Origin: JAGQTE01 sp964648005
GTDB lineage: Bacteria; Actinomycetota; Acidimicrobiia; Acidimicrobiales; Acidimicrobilacustridaceae
Direction: 5' to 3'
NCBI GenBank assembly: GCA_964648005.1
Contig: CAZYKR010000023.1
Span: 1-25,031 of the forward strand
DNA length: 25,031 bases
The translations under genes were made by a program, and so were the position numbers. The notes beneath the pieces were generated by a model. That model did no database searches. It worked only from the letters and a program-made list of their open reading frames with translations, and had not been told where the DNA came from. Shown one piece after another: positions 1 through 8,588 of the stretch (the stretch's first letter is position 1; each line of letters opens with the position of its first letter).

Positions 1-862
1 CTCCAACGGCAAGGACGCCATCACGATCGAGCAGCTCCTCGTGCACACCGGTGGCTTCCCGACGGCGCCGATGCCGCCGGCGGACGGCGCGGACCCGCGC
101 CGACGTGCCGAGCGGTACGCCCGCTGGCGCACCACCTTCGAACCCGGCACGCACTTCGAGTACCACCCGACAGCAGGCCACTGGATCCTCGCCGACGTCA
201 TCGAGGCGGTCACCGGCGCCGACTACCGCACGGCCGTGCACGAACGGGTGTGTGCGCCCCACGGCCTCGATCGACTCCGGCTCGGCGAGCCAGTCGAGCG
301 CCAGGGCGACATCGCCACGATCGTCGCCGTGGGCGAGCCACCCACGCCGGCCGAGCTCGAAGCCGTGATCGGCGTGCCGCTCGACATCGCGGACCTGATC
401 GGCGAGGTCACGGCCGACGCGCTCGTCGGCTTCAACGATCCGTCCACGCGCGCCGTCGGTTTCCCCGGCGCCGGTGGCATCAGCGACGCCGCGTCCCTGG
501 CGCTCTTCTACCAGGCGCTGCTGCATGATCCCCATGACCTCTGGGGCCCGGACCGCATCGCCTGGGGCACGGAGGTGCGCTGCGACCTGCCCGACCCGGT
601 GCGCGGCAACCCGGCACACCGCTCGCTCGGCCTCATCGTCGCCGGCGACCCGCCCGACGCCCAGGTGCGCGGCTTCGGCCACGGCGGCTCGTCCCGCACC
701 TTCGGCCACGACGGTGCCGGCGGGCAGATCGCCTGGTGCGATCCCGACTCCGGCGTGTCGTTCGTCTACCTGACCAACGGCATGGACCAGCACGTGCTGC
801 GCGAGGCGCGCCGCAAGATCGGCCTCTCGAGCCGGGTGGCGCAAACAACAGCCCCAACCTGA
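1..862 (+). CDS. Serine hydrolase, beta-lactamase (class C/PBP-like) family, 5'-truncated
   Basis: The reading frame is open from the first complete codon at position 2, so the gene begins before the window; about 286 codons are visible, ending in TGA. The first residues include ITIEQLLVHTGG, the region that follows the SxxK nucleophile motif in the beta-lactamase/esterase/D-peptidase family; the SxxK itself lies outside the window. A YHPTAGHWILADVIEAVTG segment corresponds to the family's second (Tyr) motif, with Y-H-P in place of the usual Y-x-N. Near the C-terminus FGHDGAGGQ followed by DPDSGVSFVYLTNG matches the HxG-type third motif and the terminal beta strand. Such proteins are usually esterases or peptidases rather than resistance enzymes; the substrate cannot be told. 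The next gene starts 17 nt downstream with its own promoter-like hexamer. Confidence 0.85.
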   Translation, partial: SNGKDAITIEQLLVHTGGFPTAPMPPADGADPRRRAERYARWRTTFEPGTHFEYHPTAGHWILADVIEAVTGADYRTAVHERVCAPHGLDRLRLGEPVERQGDIATIVAVGEPPTPAELEAVIGVPLDIADLIGEVTADALVGFNDPSTRAVGFPGAGGISDAASLALFYQALLHDPHDLWGPDRIAWGTEVRCDLPDPVRGNPAHRSLGLIVAGDPPDAQVRGFGHGGSSRTFGHDGAGGQIAWCDPDSGVSFVYLTNGMDQHVLREARRKIGLSSRVAQTTAPT

Positions 863-866
863 GGGC

Positions 867-879
867 TACCCTCTTGGCC
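867..879 (+). promoter_or_regulatory. Leaderless-type -10 element before the secreted hydrolase
   Basis: TACCCT (867-872) fits the actinobacterial TAnnnT -10 pattern and lies 7 nt before the ATG at 880, with no Shine-Dalgarno sequence between. This arrangement predicts a transcript starting at or next to the start codon. It is inferred from spacing only. Confidence 0.5.
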
Positions 880-2970
880 ATGCATCTTCCGGGCAGGCGG
901 ACGCCCGGACCGCGTCGCCGAGGGGCGATCGCCACGCTGGCAGCGATGGTCGCCCTCCTCGTGAGCGTGTCCATCGCGGTTCCCGGCACGTCCGCGCAAC
1001 CGGCGCCAGCAGTCCCTGCCCCGGCCACCGGGGCGTCGGCCGTGGGCGAGCGCTACCTCGACCAGGTGTTCAGCGAGGTCAAGGTCACGAGGGACATCAA
1101 GTACACACGTCAGCTCAACGTGAACGGCTGGGAGGACCTCTACCTCGACCTCTACGAGCCGGTCGGCGACACCGCCCGGCAGCGGCCGGCGATCATCTGG
1201 GCCCACGGTGGCTGGTTCGCCTTCGGCGGCAAGGGCGCCGGCGACAGCGTCGAGATGGCGGAGGAGCTCGCCAAGCGGGGCTTCGTCGTGGTCTCCATCG
1301 GCTACCGGCTCGACCCGGGCAACGGCTGGGCGAGCTACTCGAGCATCCAGCAGGCGCTCAGCAACGATCGGTTCTTCGCCTCGCTGATGCGCGCCACCAA
1401 CGACATCGGGTTCGCCTCGTCCTTCCTGCGGGCGAATGCCGCCACCTACCGCCTGCACCCGGAGGCGATCTTCGCCTCGGGGCACTCGGCCGGCGCCGTG
1501 GCGTCGCTGACCCAGGCCTACCTGCCGGCCAAGTCCTGGACGCGCGCCGAGCGTCTGGCGGGGGTGGCGTCGCTGGCCGGGATGACCTACGGCTGGTACG
1601 CAGAGTCGGGCGAGCCGCCGGCGATCCTGTTCCACGGCACCAAGGACGGCACGGTCCCCTACAGCGGCGCCAAGGACTTCTGCGACACCGCTGGGGTGCG
1701 GATCACGTGTGAGCTCGTCACCTTCACGAACGGCGGCCACGGGATCACGGGCGACTGGGAGGTGCTGCGCGAGGGCATGGCGCACTTCTTCTACGACCAG
1801 TCGCTCGCCGACCTGGGATTCGGCACCGAGATCAACCCGATCGAGGACGGGTCCTCCTTCCACCCGATCGCGCCCGAACGCATCCTCGACACGCGCACGG
1901 GGATCGGCGGGCCGGCGACGCCCGTCGGGACGACGCCCCGCATCCTCGACCCGACGGCGTCCACGGCGATCCCCGACGAGGGCGTGTCGGGCGTCGTGGC
2001 CAACGTCACCGTCACGGGTGGCTCCGCTGCGTCGCACCTGACCGTCGGTCCCGGCGACGCGCCCACCCCGACGGCGTCGACCCTCAACTGGGTGCCCGGC
2101 ACCACCCGCGCCAACCTCGCCACCGTGCCGGTCGGCGCCGACGGGACGCTGGCCCTGACGAACAACGCCGGTTCGGTCGAGGTCATCGTCGACGTGCTCG
2201 GCTGGCTCGGCCCCGACCCGGACGGTGATCGCCTCCACACGGTCACGCCCGGGCGTCTGGTCGACACGCGCCTCGGTCAGGGCGCACCGGCAGCGGCGCT
2301 CGGCCCGGGCGGGACGCTGACCATCGACCCGACGGGTCAGCTGGGCGTGCCCGACAACGGAGCCACTGGCATCGTCGCCAACGTGACCGTCACGGACACC
2401 TCGGCGGCGTCGCACCTCACGGCCTGGCCCACCGGCACGCCGATGCCGGCATCGTCGAACCTGAACTGGCCGGCCGGCGCCACCGTGCCGAACATGGTGA
2501 TCACCCGCCTCGGCGATGACGGGACGCTGCAGCTGCGCAACAACAGCGGCACCGCCCACGTCATCGTGGACGTGATCGGTTGGCTCGGACCGGAACCGAT
2601 CGGCGGCCGGGCGTGTCGCCTGATCGGCCCGACGCGCGTCCTCGACACCCGCGATGGCACGGGCGGTCCGGCCGGGGTACTGACAGCCGGCGGCGAACGG
2701 CCGCTCACACTCGCCGGTGCGGCCGGCATCCCGTCGGTCGACGTCGGCGCCGTGTTCGGCAACGCCACGGCAACGAGCACGTCGGCGACGTCGCACCTGA
2801 CCATCTGGCCGGCGGGGGCGACGATGCCGACCGTGTCGAACCTCAACTGGTCGGCCGGCCAGACGGTGGCCAACCACGTGGTGCTCCCGCTCGGCACCGG
2901 CGGCGCCGTCACGCTGGCGAACCACGCCGGCACGATGCACGCCGTGCTCGACGCCACGGCCTGGTGCTGA
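880..2970 (+). CDS. Secreted alpha/beta hydrolase with three C-terminal repeat modules
   Basis: The 696-residue protein starts at ATG 880, which gives an Arg-rich n-region, a hydrophobic core (about residues 16-34) and an Ala-x-Ala-like cleavage region, that is, a signal peptide; upstream in-frame starts would bury it. Residues about 55-310 are an alpha/beta hydrolase of the carboxylesterase/BD-FAE-like type: HGGW oxyanion motif at 109-112, nucleophile elbow GHSAG with Ser203, Asp256 in HGTKDG and His287 in GGHG form a complete triad. Residues about 327-696 are three repeats of roughly 120 residues, each opening with a (V/I)LDTR-like motif, carrying ASHLT and NLNW signatures, and the first two closing with VIVDVxGWLGP. 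Similar modules sit at the C-termini of many actinobacterial exported proteins and probably serve surface association or protein interaction. It is likely an extracellular esterase; the substrate is unknown. Confidence 0.88.
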   Translation: MHLPGRRTPGPRRRGAIATLAAMVALLVSVSIAVPGTSAQPAPAVPAPATGASAVGERYLDQVFSEVKVTRDIKYTRQLNVNGWEDLYLDLYEPVGDTARQRPAIIWAHGGWFAFGGKGAGDSVEMAEELAKRGFVVVSIGYRLDPGNGWASYSSIQQALSNDRFFASLMRATNDIGFASSFLRANAATYRLHPEAIFASGHSAGAVASLTQAYLPAKSWTRAERLAGVASLAGMTYGWYAESGEPPAILFHGTKDGTVPYSGAKDFCDTAGVRITCELVTFTNGGHGITGDWEVLREGMAHFFYDQSLADLGFGTEINPIEDGSSFHPIAPERILDTRTGIGGPATPVGTTPRILDPTASTAIPDEGVSGVVANVTVTGGSAASHLTVGPGDAPTPTASTLNWVPGTTRANLATVPVGADGTLALTNNAGSVEVIVDVLGWLGPDPDGDRLHTVTPGRLVDTRLGQGAPAAALGPGGTLTIDPTGQLGVPDNGATGIVANVTVTDTSAASHLTAWPTGTPMPASSNLNWPAGATVPNMVITRLGDDGTLQLRNNSGTAHVIVDVIGWLGPEPIGGRACRLIGPTRVLDTRDGTGGPAGVLTAGGERPLTLAGAAGIPSVDVGAVFGNATATSTSATSHLTIWPAGATMPTVSNLNWSAGQTVANHVVLPLGTGGAVTLANHAGTMHAVLDATAWC

Positions 2971-3010
2971 CGGCTGGTGCTGACAGCTGGTGCTGACGGC
3001 CGGGTGCTGA
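2958..3010 (+). repeat. Short tandem repeat across the stop codon (13-nt unit)
   Basis: The decamer CTGGTGCTGA occurs at 2961-2970, 2974-2983 and 2987-2996, then as CGGGTGCTGA at 3001-3010, giving periods of 13, 13 and 14 nt. The first copy contains the stop codon of the secreted hydrolase; the others are noncoding. It looks like slippage duplication of the gene's last codons and puts several TGA triplets in succession. Confidence 0.8.
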
Positions 3011-3036
3011 CCGCCGGCCGCGCCGACCCCCACGTC

Positions 3037-3049
3037 TAGGCTCCCGCGC
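3037..3049 (+). promoter_or_regulatory. Leaderless-type -10 element before WS/DGAT
   Basis: TAGGCT (3037-3042) lies 7 nt before the ATG at 3050 and there is no convincing ribosome binding site, matching the leaderless pattern seen at several other starts in the window. Confidence 0.5.
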
Positions 3050-4444
3050 ATGCTTCGGTTGAGCGGAATGGATGCGTCGTTCCTGTACATGGAGACGCCC
3101 ACGCACCACATGCACGTCTGCGGCACGCTGGTGCTCGATCCGTCGTCGCGTGCCACACCCTTGACGCTCGACGATCTCCGGCACCTCATCCGGGCGCGCA
3201 TCCACCTCATGCCGATGCTGCGGCGGCGGGTGCTGCCGGTGCCGCTCGGGCTCGACCATCCCGTCTGGCTCGAAGACCCGGACTTCGACGTGGACAACCA
3301 CGTGCGACGCGTCACGGTGCACGCGCCTGGCACCATGCGGGAGCTCGCCGAAGTCGTCGGCGACGTCGCCAGCACGCCGCTCAACCGCAGCCGACCGCTG
3401 TGGGAGATGGCCCTGGTCGAAGGTCTGGCGGACGGCAACCTGGCGCTGGTGTCGAAGATGCACCATGCGTGCATCGACGGGGTGACCGGCGCCGACCTGA
3501 TGGCGCATCTGCTCGATCTCGAACCCGGCGCCGGCGACCCGGAGCCACCCGCCACACCCTGGGAGCCCGACGAGGTCCCGTCCGAGCTGCACCTGGCGAC
3601 CGATGCTGTCGCCTCGCGCCTGGCCGACCCCTTCCGCACGGTGCGCGCCATCGGGCGTACGACGGCGTCGCTCGCCACGATGGCGCGCTCGGTGCTGCCG
3701 GTGGGCGACGACGGGTTGCGGCCGGCGCTGCCCTTCACCGGACCGCGCACGATCCTGAACGCCCCCATCACAGCGAAGCGGGTCGTGGCGTTCGGCCAGG
3801 CGTCGCTCGACGACATCAAGGTGGCGAAGAACACCTTCGGCACGACGGTCAACGACGTGGTGCTGGCGGCGTCGGCGATGGCGCTGCGCCGCTACCTGCT
3901 CGCACACGACGACCTGCCGGAACGCCCGCTGATCGCCGCCGTGCCTGTATCGGTGCACGCTGCCGACGGGGTCGGCACCAACCAGGTCTCCAACATGTTC
4001 GTCCGGCTGCCGCTCGAGGTGGACGACCCGGTCGAGCTGCTGGCGCGCATCAACGCCGAGACGCTCGACGCCAAGGCCGTGCACAACGCCATGGGCGCCG
4101 ACCTCATCCAGGACATGGCGCTGATGACACCGCCGGGCCTCTACAACCTGGCGCTTCGCCTGTACGCCCTCCCGGCCGTCAGCGGCGCGCTGCCGCCGGT
4201 GCAGAACCTGGTGATCTCCAACGTGCCCGGCCCGCCGATCCCCCTCTACCTCGCCGGCGCCCGCGTGGGGGGCGTGTTCCCCTTCGGGCCGCTGATCGAA
4301 GGCTCCGGGATCAACATCACGGTGCTGTCGAACATGGGCAACATGGACTTCGGCGTCATCGCCTGCGGGGACACGGTGCCCGAGGTGTGGCGGATCGCCG
4401 ACGGGTTCGGCGACGCCGTGGCCGAGCTCAGAGCCCGCTGCTGA
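3050..4444 (+). CDS. Wax ester synthase/diacylglycerol O-acyltransferase (WS/DGAT family)
   Basis: The 464-residue length is normal for the family. The N-terminus LSGMDASFLYMETPTHHMHV matches the conserved opening, supporting the ATG at 3050. The catalytic HHxxxDG motif is present as HHACIDG (residues 138-144); His139 is the expected general base. The C-terminal half has the other family signatures: NLVISNVPGPP, then PFGPLIEGSGINITVLSNMGNMDFGV. Known members esterify a long-chain acyl-CoA to a fatty alcohol or diacylglycerol at the membrane/lipid-body surface, making wax esters or triacylglycerol for storage. Neighbouring fatty-acyl-CoA genes fit a lipid context, but no operon partner is evident. 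Its last 17 nt overlap the convergent metallophosphoesterase-like gene. Actinobacteria usually carry many paralogues, so the acyl acceptor cannot be assigned. Confidence 0.93.
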   Translation: MLRLSGMDASFLYMETPTHHMHVCGTLVLDPSSRATPLTLDDLRHLIRARIHLMPMLRRRVLPVPLGLDHPVWLEDPDFDVDNHVRRVTVHAPGTMRELAEVVGDVASTPLNRSRPLWEMALVEGLADGNLALVSKMHHACIDGVTGADLMAHLLDLEPGAGDPEPPATPWEPDEVPSELHLATDAVASRLADPFRTVRAIGRTTASLATMARSVLPVGDDGLRPALPFTGPRTILNAPITAKRVVAFGQASLDDIKVAKNTFGTTVNDVVLAASAMALRRYLLAHDDLPERPLIAAVPVSVHAADGVGTNQVSNMFVRLPLEVDDPVELLARINAETLDAKAVHNAMGADLIQDMALMTPPGLYNLALRLYALPAVSGALPPVQNLVISNVPGPPIPLYLAGARVGGVFPFGPLIEGSGINITVLSNMGNMDFGVIACGDTVPEVWRIADGFGDAVAELRARC

Positions 4445-5546
4445 GCGTCAGGACGCCGATGGTCGGCGGCACCCCGAGGCGCACGGGCGGCGCCTGGGAC
4501 CGCTCCATCCCCACGCCGGTCGTCACGAAGATCTGGTTGCCCAGGTGCTCGTGCAACCCTCCGGCGGCCATGGCCCGTGGCACACCGCTGGCGGTCGCCA
4601 ACGGGCCGATGCCCGGCACCGAGATCTGGCCGCCGTGGGTGTGCCCGGCGATGGTCAGGTCGATACGGTCGTCCTGCGGCAGGCCGAGCACGACATCGGG
4701 GCGGTGCGACACGAGCAGGCGCACCTCGTCGCCCGGCGCCGTGCGGAGCTCCTCGATGGTCGCCTTCGCCGCGGGTGAGGCGTACGACAACTCGACCCCA
4801 CCGATGCGGACCGTACGGTCCCCCACCGGCACGTCGACGATCTCGTTGCGCAACCACCGGACACCGGTGCCCTCGACCACCTGGGCGAGACGAGTCTCGG
4901 GCTGATCGACGTCGCCGCCCACCAGGTACACCCCACCGGGGGCCTGGAGGCCGCCGAGCAACGACCGGATGGCAGGAAGCTGCGCCTCGAAGCCGTCCTG
5001 GGGACCTTGGTAGATGTCGCCGGCGACGACGATGACGTCCGGCCGCTGGGCGCTGAGCCGCTCGACGGCCTCGCGCTCGTGATCGCCGACCTGGCGGAAC
5101 TGGATGTCGGAGATGACGCCGACGCGGACCGGCACCGCACCCGCCCGCTCGCTCGGCACGGCCACCGCCGTCTCGACCACCTCGAGCTTGGACGGTTCGA
5201 TGCGCATGCCCCACCAGCTGAGGACGAGCGGCACGACGACCGCGCCCCACGCGATCCACGCCACCGCGCGACGCGGGTGCTGCGCCAGCACGAGGATCCC
5301 CGCCAGCGGGATACCCACGATGACGGTCCACCAGATCAGGCTGGCGACGCCGAAGACGTCGAGGCGGGCGACGCGCGTCACGACGACCAGCGCCGGGAAC
5401 GCCACGCCACACGTGATCAACAGCGCCAAGGCCACGGCCCCGATGCCCGGGGGCTCGCGGCGCCGGAACAGACGCACGAGGCCGGCGAACAGGCCAGCCA
5501 ACCCCACCGCCCACGCCAACGACACCACCAGCACCCGCGCGTCCAC
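4428..5546 (-). CDS. Membrane-anchored calcineurin-like metallophosphoesterase family protein, divergent metal motifs
   Basis: The 372-residue product (GTG start at 5546) has about four N-terminal membrane segments (roughly residues 5-125), then a YkuE/YaeI-like phosphoesterase domain. The GTG at 5546 is preferred over a GTG at 5615 because it directly precedes the first hydrophobic segment and lies 7 nt after a TACGTT hexamer (minus-strand 5559-5554); the longer form would add a Gly-rich tail. Visible motifs: SDIQ (146-149) in place of SDxH, GDIY (GD at 176-177) for the second motif, GGDVDQ where GNHD is expected, SHRPD, and an intact GHTHGGQ (301-307). The closing VTTGVGMERSQAPPVRLGVPP matches the family end. 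The His of motif I and the Asn-His of motif III are therefore absent, so metal binding may be altered. The gene is convergent with and overlaps WS/DGAT. The substrate is unknown. Confidence 0.82.
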   Translation of the reverse strand: MDARVLVVSLAWAVGLAGLFAGLVRLFRRREPPGIGAVALALLITCGVAFPALVVVTRVARLDVFGVASLIWWTVIVGIPLAGILVLAQHPRRAVAWIAWGAVVVPLVLSWWGMRIEPSKLEVVETAVAVPSERAGAVPVRVGVISDIQFRQVGDHEREAVERLSAQRPDVIVVAGDIYQGPQDGFEAQLPAIRSLLGGLQAPGGVYLVGGDVDQPETRLAQVVEGTGVRWLRNEIVDVPVGDRTVRIGGVELSYASPAAKATIEELRTAPGDEVRLLVSHRPDVVLGLPQDDRIDLTIAGHTHGGQISVPGIGPLATASGVPRAMAAGGLHEHLGNQIFVTTGVGMERSQAPPVRLGVPPTIGVLTLSSGL

Positions 5547-5553
5547 AGCGCGC

Positions 5554-5559
5554 AACGTA
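5554..5559 (-). promoter_or_regulatory. Leaderless-type -10 element for the phosphoesterase-like gene
   Basis: On the minus strand TACGTT is followed by 7 nt and then the GTG at 5546. This TAnnnT spacing is shared with other starts in the window and helps choose the shorter start. Confidence 0.45.
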
Positions 5560-5598
5560 CACCGACCTGCCCCCGACCCCCCGTCACCCCAACCCACT

Positions 5599-5650
5599 CG
5601 TTCTGGTAGTGACACCGCGCCAGGAACGCACCGGTTTCCGCACCAGAACG
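5599..5650. repeat. Inverted repeat in the divergent intergenic region
   Basis: CGTTCTGGT (5599-5607) and ACCAGAACG (5642-5650) are perfect 9-bp inverted copies separated by 34 nt. They lie between the divergent phosphoesterase-like and amidohydrolase genes, just upstream of the KstR-like palindrome, whose GAACG/CGTTC core they resemble. They could be a pair of operator half-sites or chance; no function can be shown. Confidence 0.45.
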
Positions 5651-5668
5651 GTCAGTTCGGGTCCGGGA

Positions 5669-5687
5669 CTAGAACGCGTTCTAGACT
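5669..5687 (+). promoter_or_regulatory. KstR-like palindrome overlapping the amidohydrolase promoter
   Basis: CTAGAACGCGTTCTAG (5669-5684) is a perfect 16-bp palindrome and matches the KstR consensus TnnAACnnGTTnnA at every fixed position. Its right end overlaps TAGACT (5682-5687), a TAnnnT -10 hexamer placed 6 nt before the ATG at 5694. A TetR-type repressor bound here would block initiation. KstR controls steroid catabolism genes in mycobacteria and rhodococci; assignment here rests on the motif alone. Confidence 0.7.
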
Positions 5688-5693
5688 CGGGAC

Positions 5694-6575
5694 ATGGCCG
5701 ACGCGACCGCACCGTTCGACGGGATCGAGATCATCGACACGATGGTCGGGTTCCCCAAAGCCGACCGGCGCGAGGTGTACCGGTTCCTCGACCCGCACCT
5801 GCGCGACAAGGAGTCCAAGGAGGAGTTCACCTTCCCGGCCCAGTACATGTTCAACGACATCCCGCCCGAGCTCGAGGACAACGTCGACACGGTGGCCGTG
5901 GTGCTCGACAACCTCGACCGGTTCGGTGTCGCCCAGGCGATGGTGGGCGTGCGCGACGACCGTCCCGACGCCGTGCGCGCCCTGCGGGATCACCCCGACC
6001 GCTTCCTGGCGTCGGTCGAGCTCGATCCCAACGGCGGCATGGACACCATCCGGTACCTCATGGACATGCACGAGCGCTTCGGCGTCGTGGCCGCCACCAC
6101 CTTCCCCGCCGGCTACCAGGTGCCGATCAACGACAAGCGGTACTACCCCATCTACGCCAAGTGCGTGGAGCTCGACATCCCGATCTTCGTCTGCGCCGGC
6201 GTGCCCGGTCCGCGCGTCCCCATGGCACCGCAGAAGGTCGAGCTGATCGACGAGGTGTGCTGGTTCTTCCCCGAGCTGACGTTCGTGATGCGCCACGGCG
6301 CCCAGCCCTGGTGCGACCTGGCCGTGAAGCTGATGCTGAAGTGGCCCAACCTCTACTACTCCACCTCGGCGTTCGCGCCGAAGCACTACGACCGGGCGAT
6401 CATCGACTACGCCAACACCCGCGGTGCCGACAAGGTCCTCTACGCCGGCTACTTCCCCGCCGGGCTCACCTACGACCGCATCTGGGGCGACATGCCGTCG
6501 GTGCCGTTCAAGGACGAGGTCTGGCCGAAGTTCCTGCGCGACAACGCCCGCTCGGTGCTGCGCCTCGACCGCTGA
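5694..6575 (+). CDS. Amidohydrolase-family (ACMSD-like fold) protein, probably steroid/lipid regulon
   Basis: The 293-residue protein aligns by pattern with the amidohydrolase_2 family (TIM barrel, ACMSD-like): an opening strand IEIIDTMVGFP, a helix-rich NVDTVAVVLDNLDRFGVAQAMVG segment, the SVELDPNGGMDTIRYLMDMHERFG strand-helix unit typical of these decarboxylase/hydrolase relatives, and MRHGAQPW (around residue 200) in the position of the metal His strand. The canonical DxH metal motif on strand 1 is replaced by DTM, and the usual C-terminal SDxP motif reads YAGYFPAG, so two metal/catalytic positions look lost. The ATG at 5694 sits 6 nt after a -10-like TAGACT within a KstR-like palindrome, suggesting repression by a KstR-type regulator. 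It is monocistronic and convergent with the SDR at 6650. Function unknown; a catabolic role is inferred from its promoter and neighbours. Confidence 0.82.
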   Translation: MADATAPFDGIEIIDTMVGFPKADRREVYRFLDPHLRDKESKEEFTFPAQYMFNDIPPELEDNVDTVAVVLDNLDRFGVAQAMVGVRDDRPDAVRALRDHPDRFLASVELDPNGGMDTIRYLMDMHERFGVVAATTFPAGYQVPINDKRYYPIYAKCVELDIPIFVCAGVPGPRVPMAPQKVELIDEVCWFFPELTFVMRHGAQPWCDLAVKLMLKWPNLYYSTSAFAPKHYDRAIIDYANTRGADKVLYAGYFPAGLTYDRIWGDMPSVPFKDEVWPKFLRDNARSVLRLDR

Positions 6576-6649
6576 GCGGCCGGACCGGTGGTCACGGGCG
6601 TCGATGCACAAGGACGGCCAGGAAGAGTGTCTGACCGGCACAGAGGATT

Positions 6650-7420
6650 TCAGGAGAACAGCGACAGGTCGCCGACCGACTGCCCGCCGTCGACGACGTA
6701 CTGGGCGCCGGTGACGTACGACGCCTCGTCCGACGCCAAGAAGACGACCAGGTTCGACACGTCCTCCGGCGTGCCGAGCCTGCTGATCGGCAGCCGCCGG
6801 TAGAACGGCTCGAAGGCCTCGTCCGGGATGCCTTCACCGGTCATCGGCGTGTTGACCCCACCCGGATGTACCGAGTTCACGCGGATGCCGCGTGCGCCGA
6901 GATCGATGGCGGCGGCACGGGTCAACCCGGTCAGCCCCCACTTCGACGACACGTAGGCCGCCGTGATCGGCGTGCCGATGATGCCGCTCACGCTCGAGAT
7001 GTTCACGACCGAACCATGCCCCGATCGACTCAGGAGCTCGGTGGCGGCGTGGATGCCCAGGAACGGGCCCACGAGGTTCACGTCCAGCACCTGCCGGAAC
7101 TCCTCGGGGGGTGTCTCCTGCACGGCGTGGTAGCGCAAGATGCCGGCGTTGTTCACCAGCACGTCGAGCCCGCCGAAGGCGTCCTCGGCTCGGGCCACGG
7201 CGTCGGTCCAGCCCTGCTCGGACGTCACGTCGTGGTGCACGAACACCGCGGCGTCGCCGAGGTCGGCGGCGACCGCGGCGCCGAGATCGTCGAGCACGTC
7301 GCTCAGCACGACGCGCGCCCCCTCTGCCACGAAGCGGCGTGCATGCGACTCGCCCATGCCGCGCGCGGCACCGGTGATGAGGGCGACCTTGCCGGCGAGC
7401 CGGCCGCGCGCCCCGGTCAC
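6650..7420 (-). CDS. Short-chain dehydrogenase/reductase, last gene of the DUF35-Ltp operon
   Basis: This is a 256-residue classical SDR. The GTG at 7420 is chosen because it lies 1 nt after the stop of the upstream thiolase-like gene and gives the standard short lead into the cofactor strand. Motifs: TGAARGMG (16-23) for dinucleotide binding, VNNAG, the NISSVSG catalytic serine, and YVSSK with Tyr156 and Lys160; the C-terminus has the typical SDEASYVTGAQYVVDGG. An acidic residue (LSDV) after strand 2 suggests NAD rather than NADP. It probably oxidises or reduces a hydroxy/keto acyl-CoA or steroid intermediate made by the operon's other enzymes, which is inference from linkage. It is the fifth and last gene of the operon; 74 nt separate it from the convergent amidohydrolase gene. 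Confidence 0.92.
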   Translation of the reverse strand: MTGARGRLAGKVALITGAARGMGESHARRFVAEGARVVLSDVLDDLGAAVAADLGDAAVFVHHDVTSEQGWTDAVARAEDAFGGLDVLVNNAGILRYHAVQETPPEEFRQVLDVNLVGPFLGIHAATELLSRSGHGSVVNISSVSGIIGTPITAAYVSSKWGLTGLTRAAAIDLGARGIRVNSVHPGGVNTPMTGEGIPDEAFEPFYRRLPISRLGTPEDVSNLVVFLASDEASYVTGAQYVVDGGQSVGDLSLFS

Positions 7421-7421
7421 G

Positions 7422-8587
<1,166 letters not shown>

Positions 8588-8588
<1 letters not shown>

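Noticed and set aside
766..3852. A 1,028-codon open frame on the minus strand across the secreted hydrolase and WS/DGAT.
   Set aside because: Its translation is rich in Arg, Gly, Val and His and has no domain; the plus-strand genes there have complete catalytic motifs. It is an antisense shadow of high-GC third positions.
6576..6649. Intergenic gap between convergent amidohydrolase and SDR genes examined for a terminator or small RNA.
   Set aside because: No stable hairpin with a U-tract or recognisable RNA could be seen by eye.
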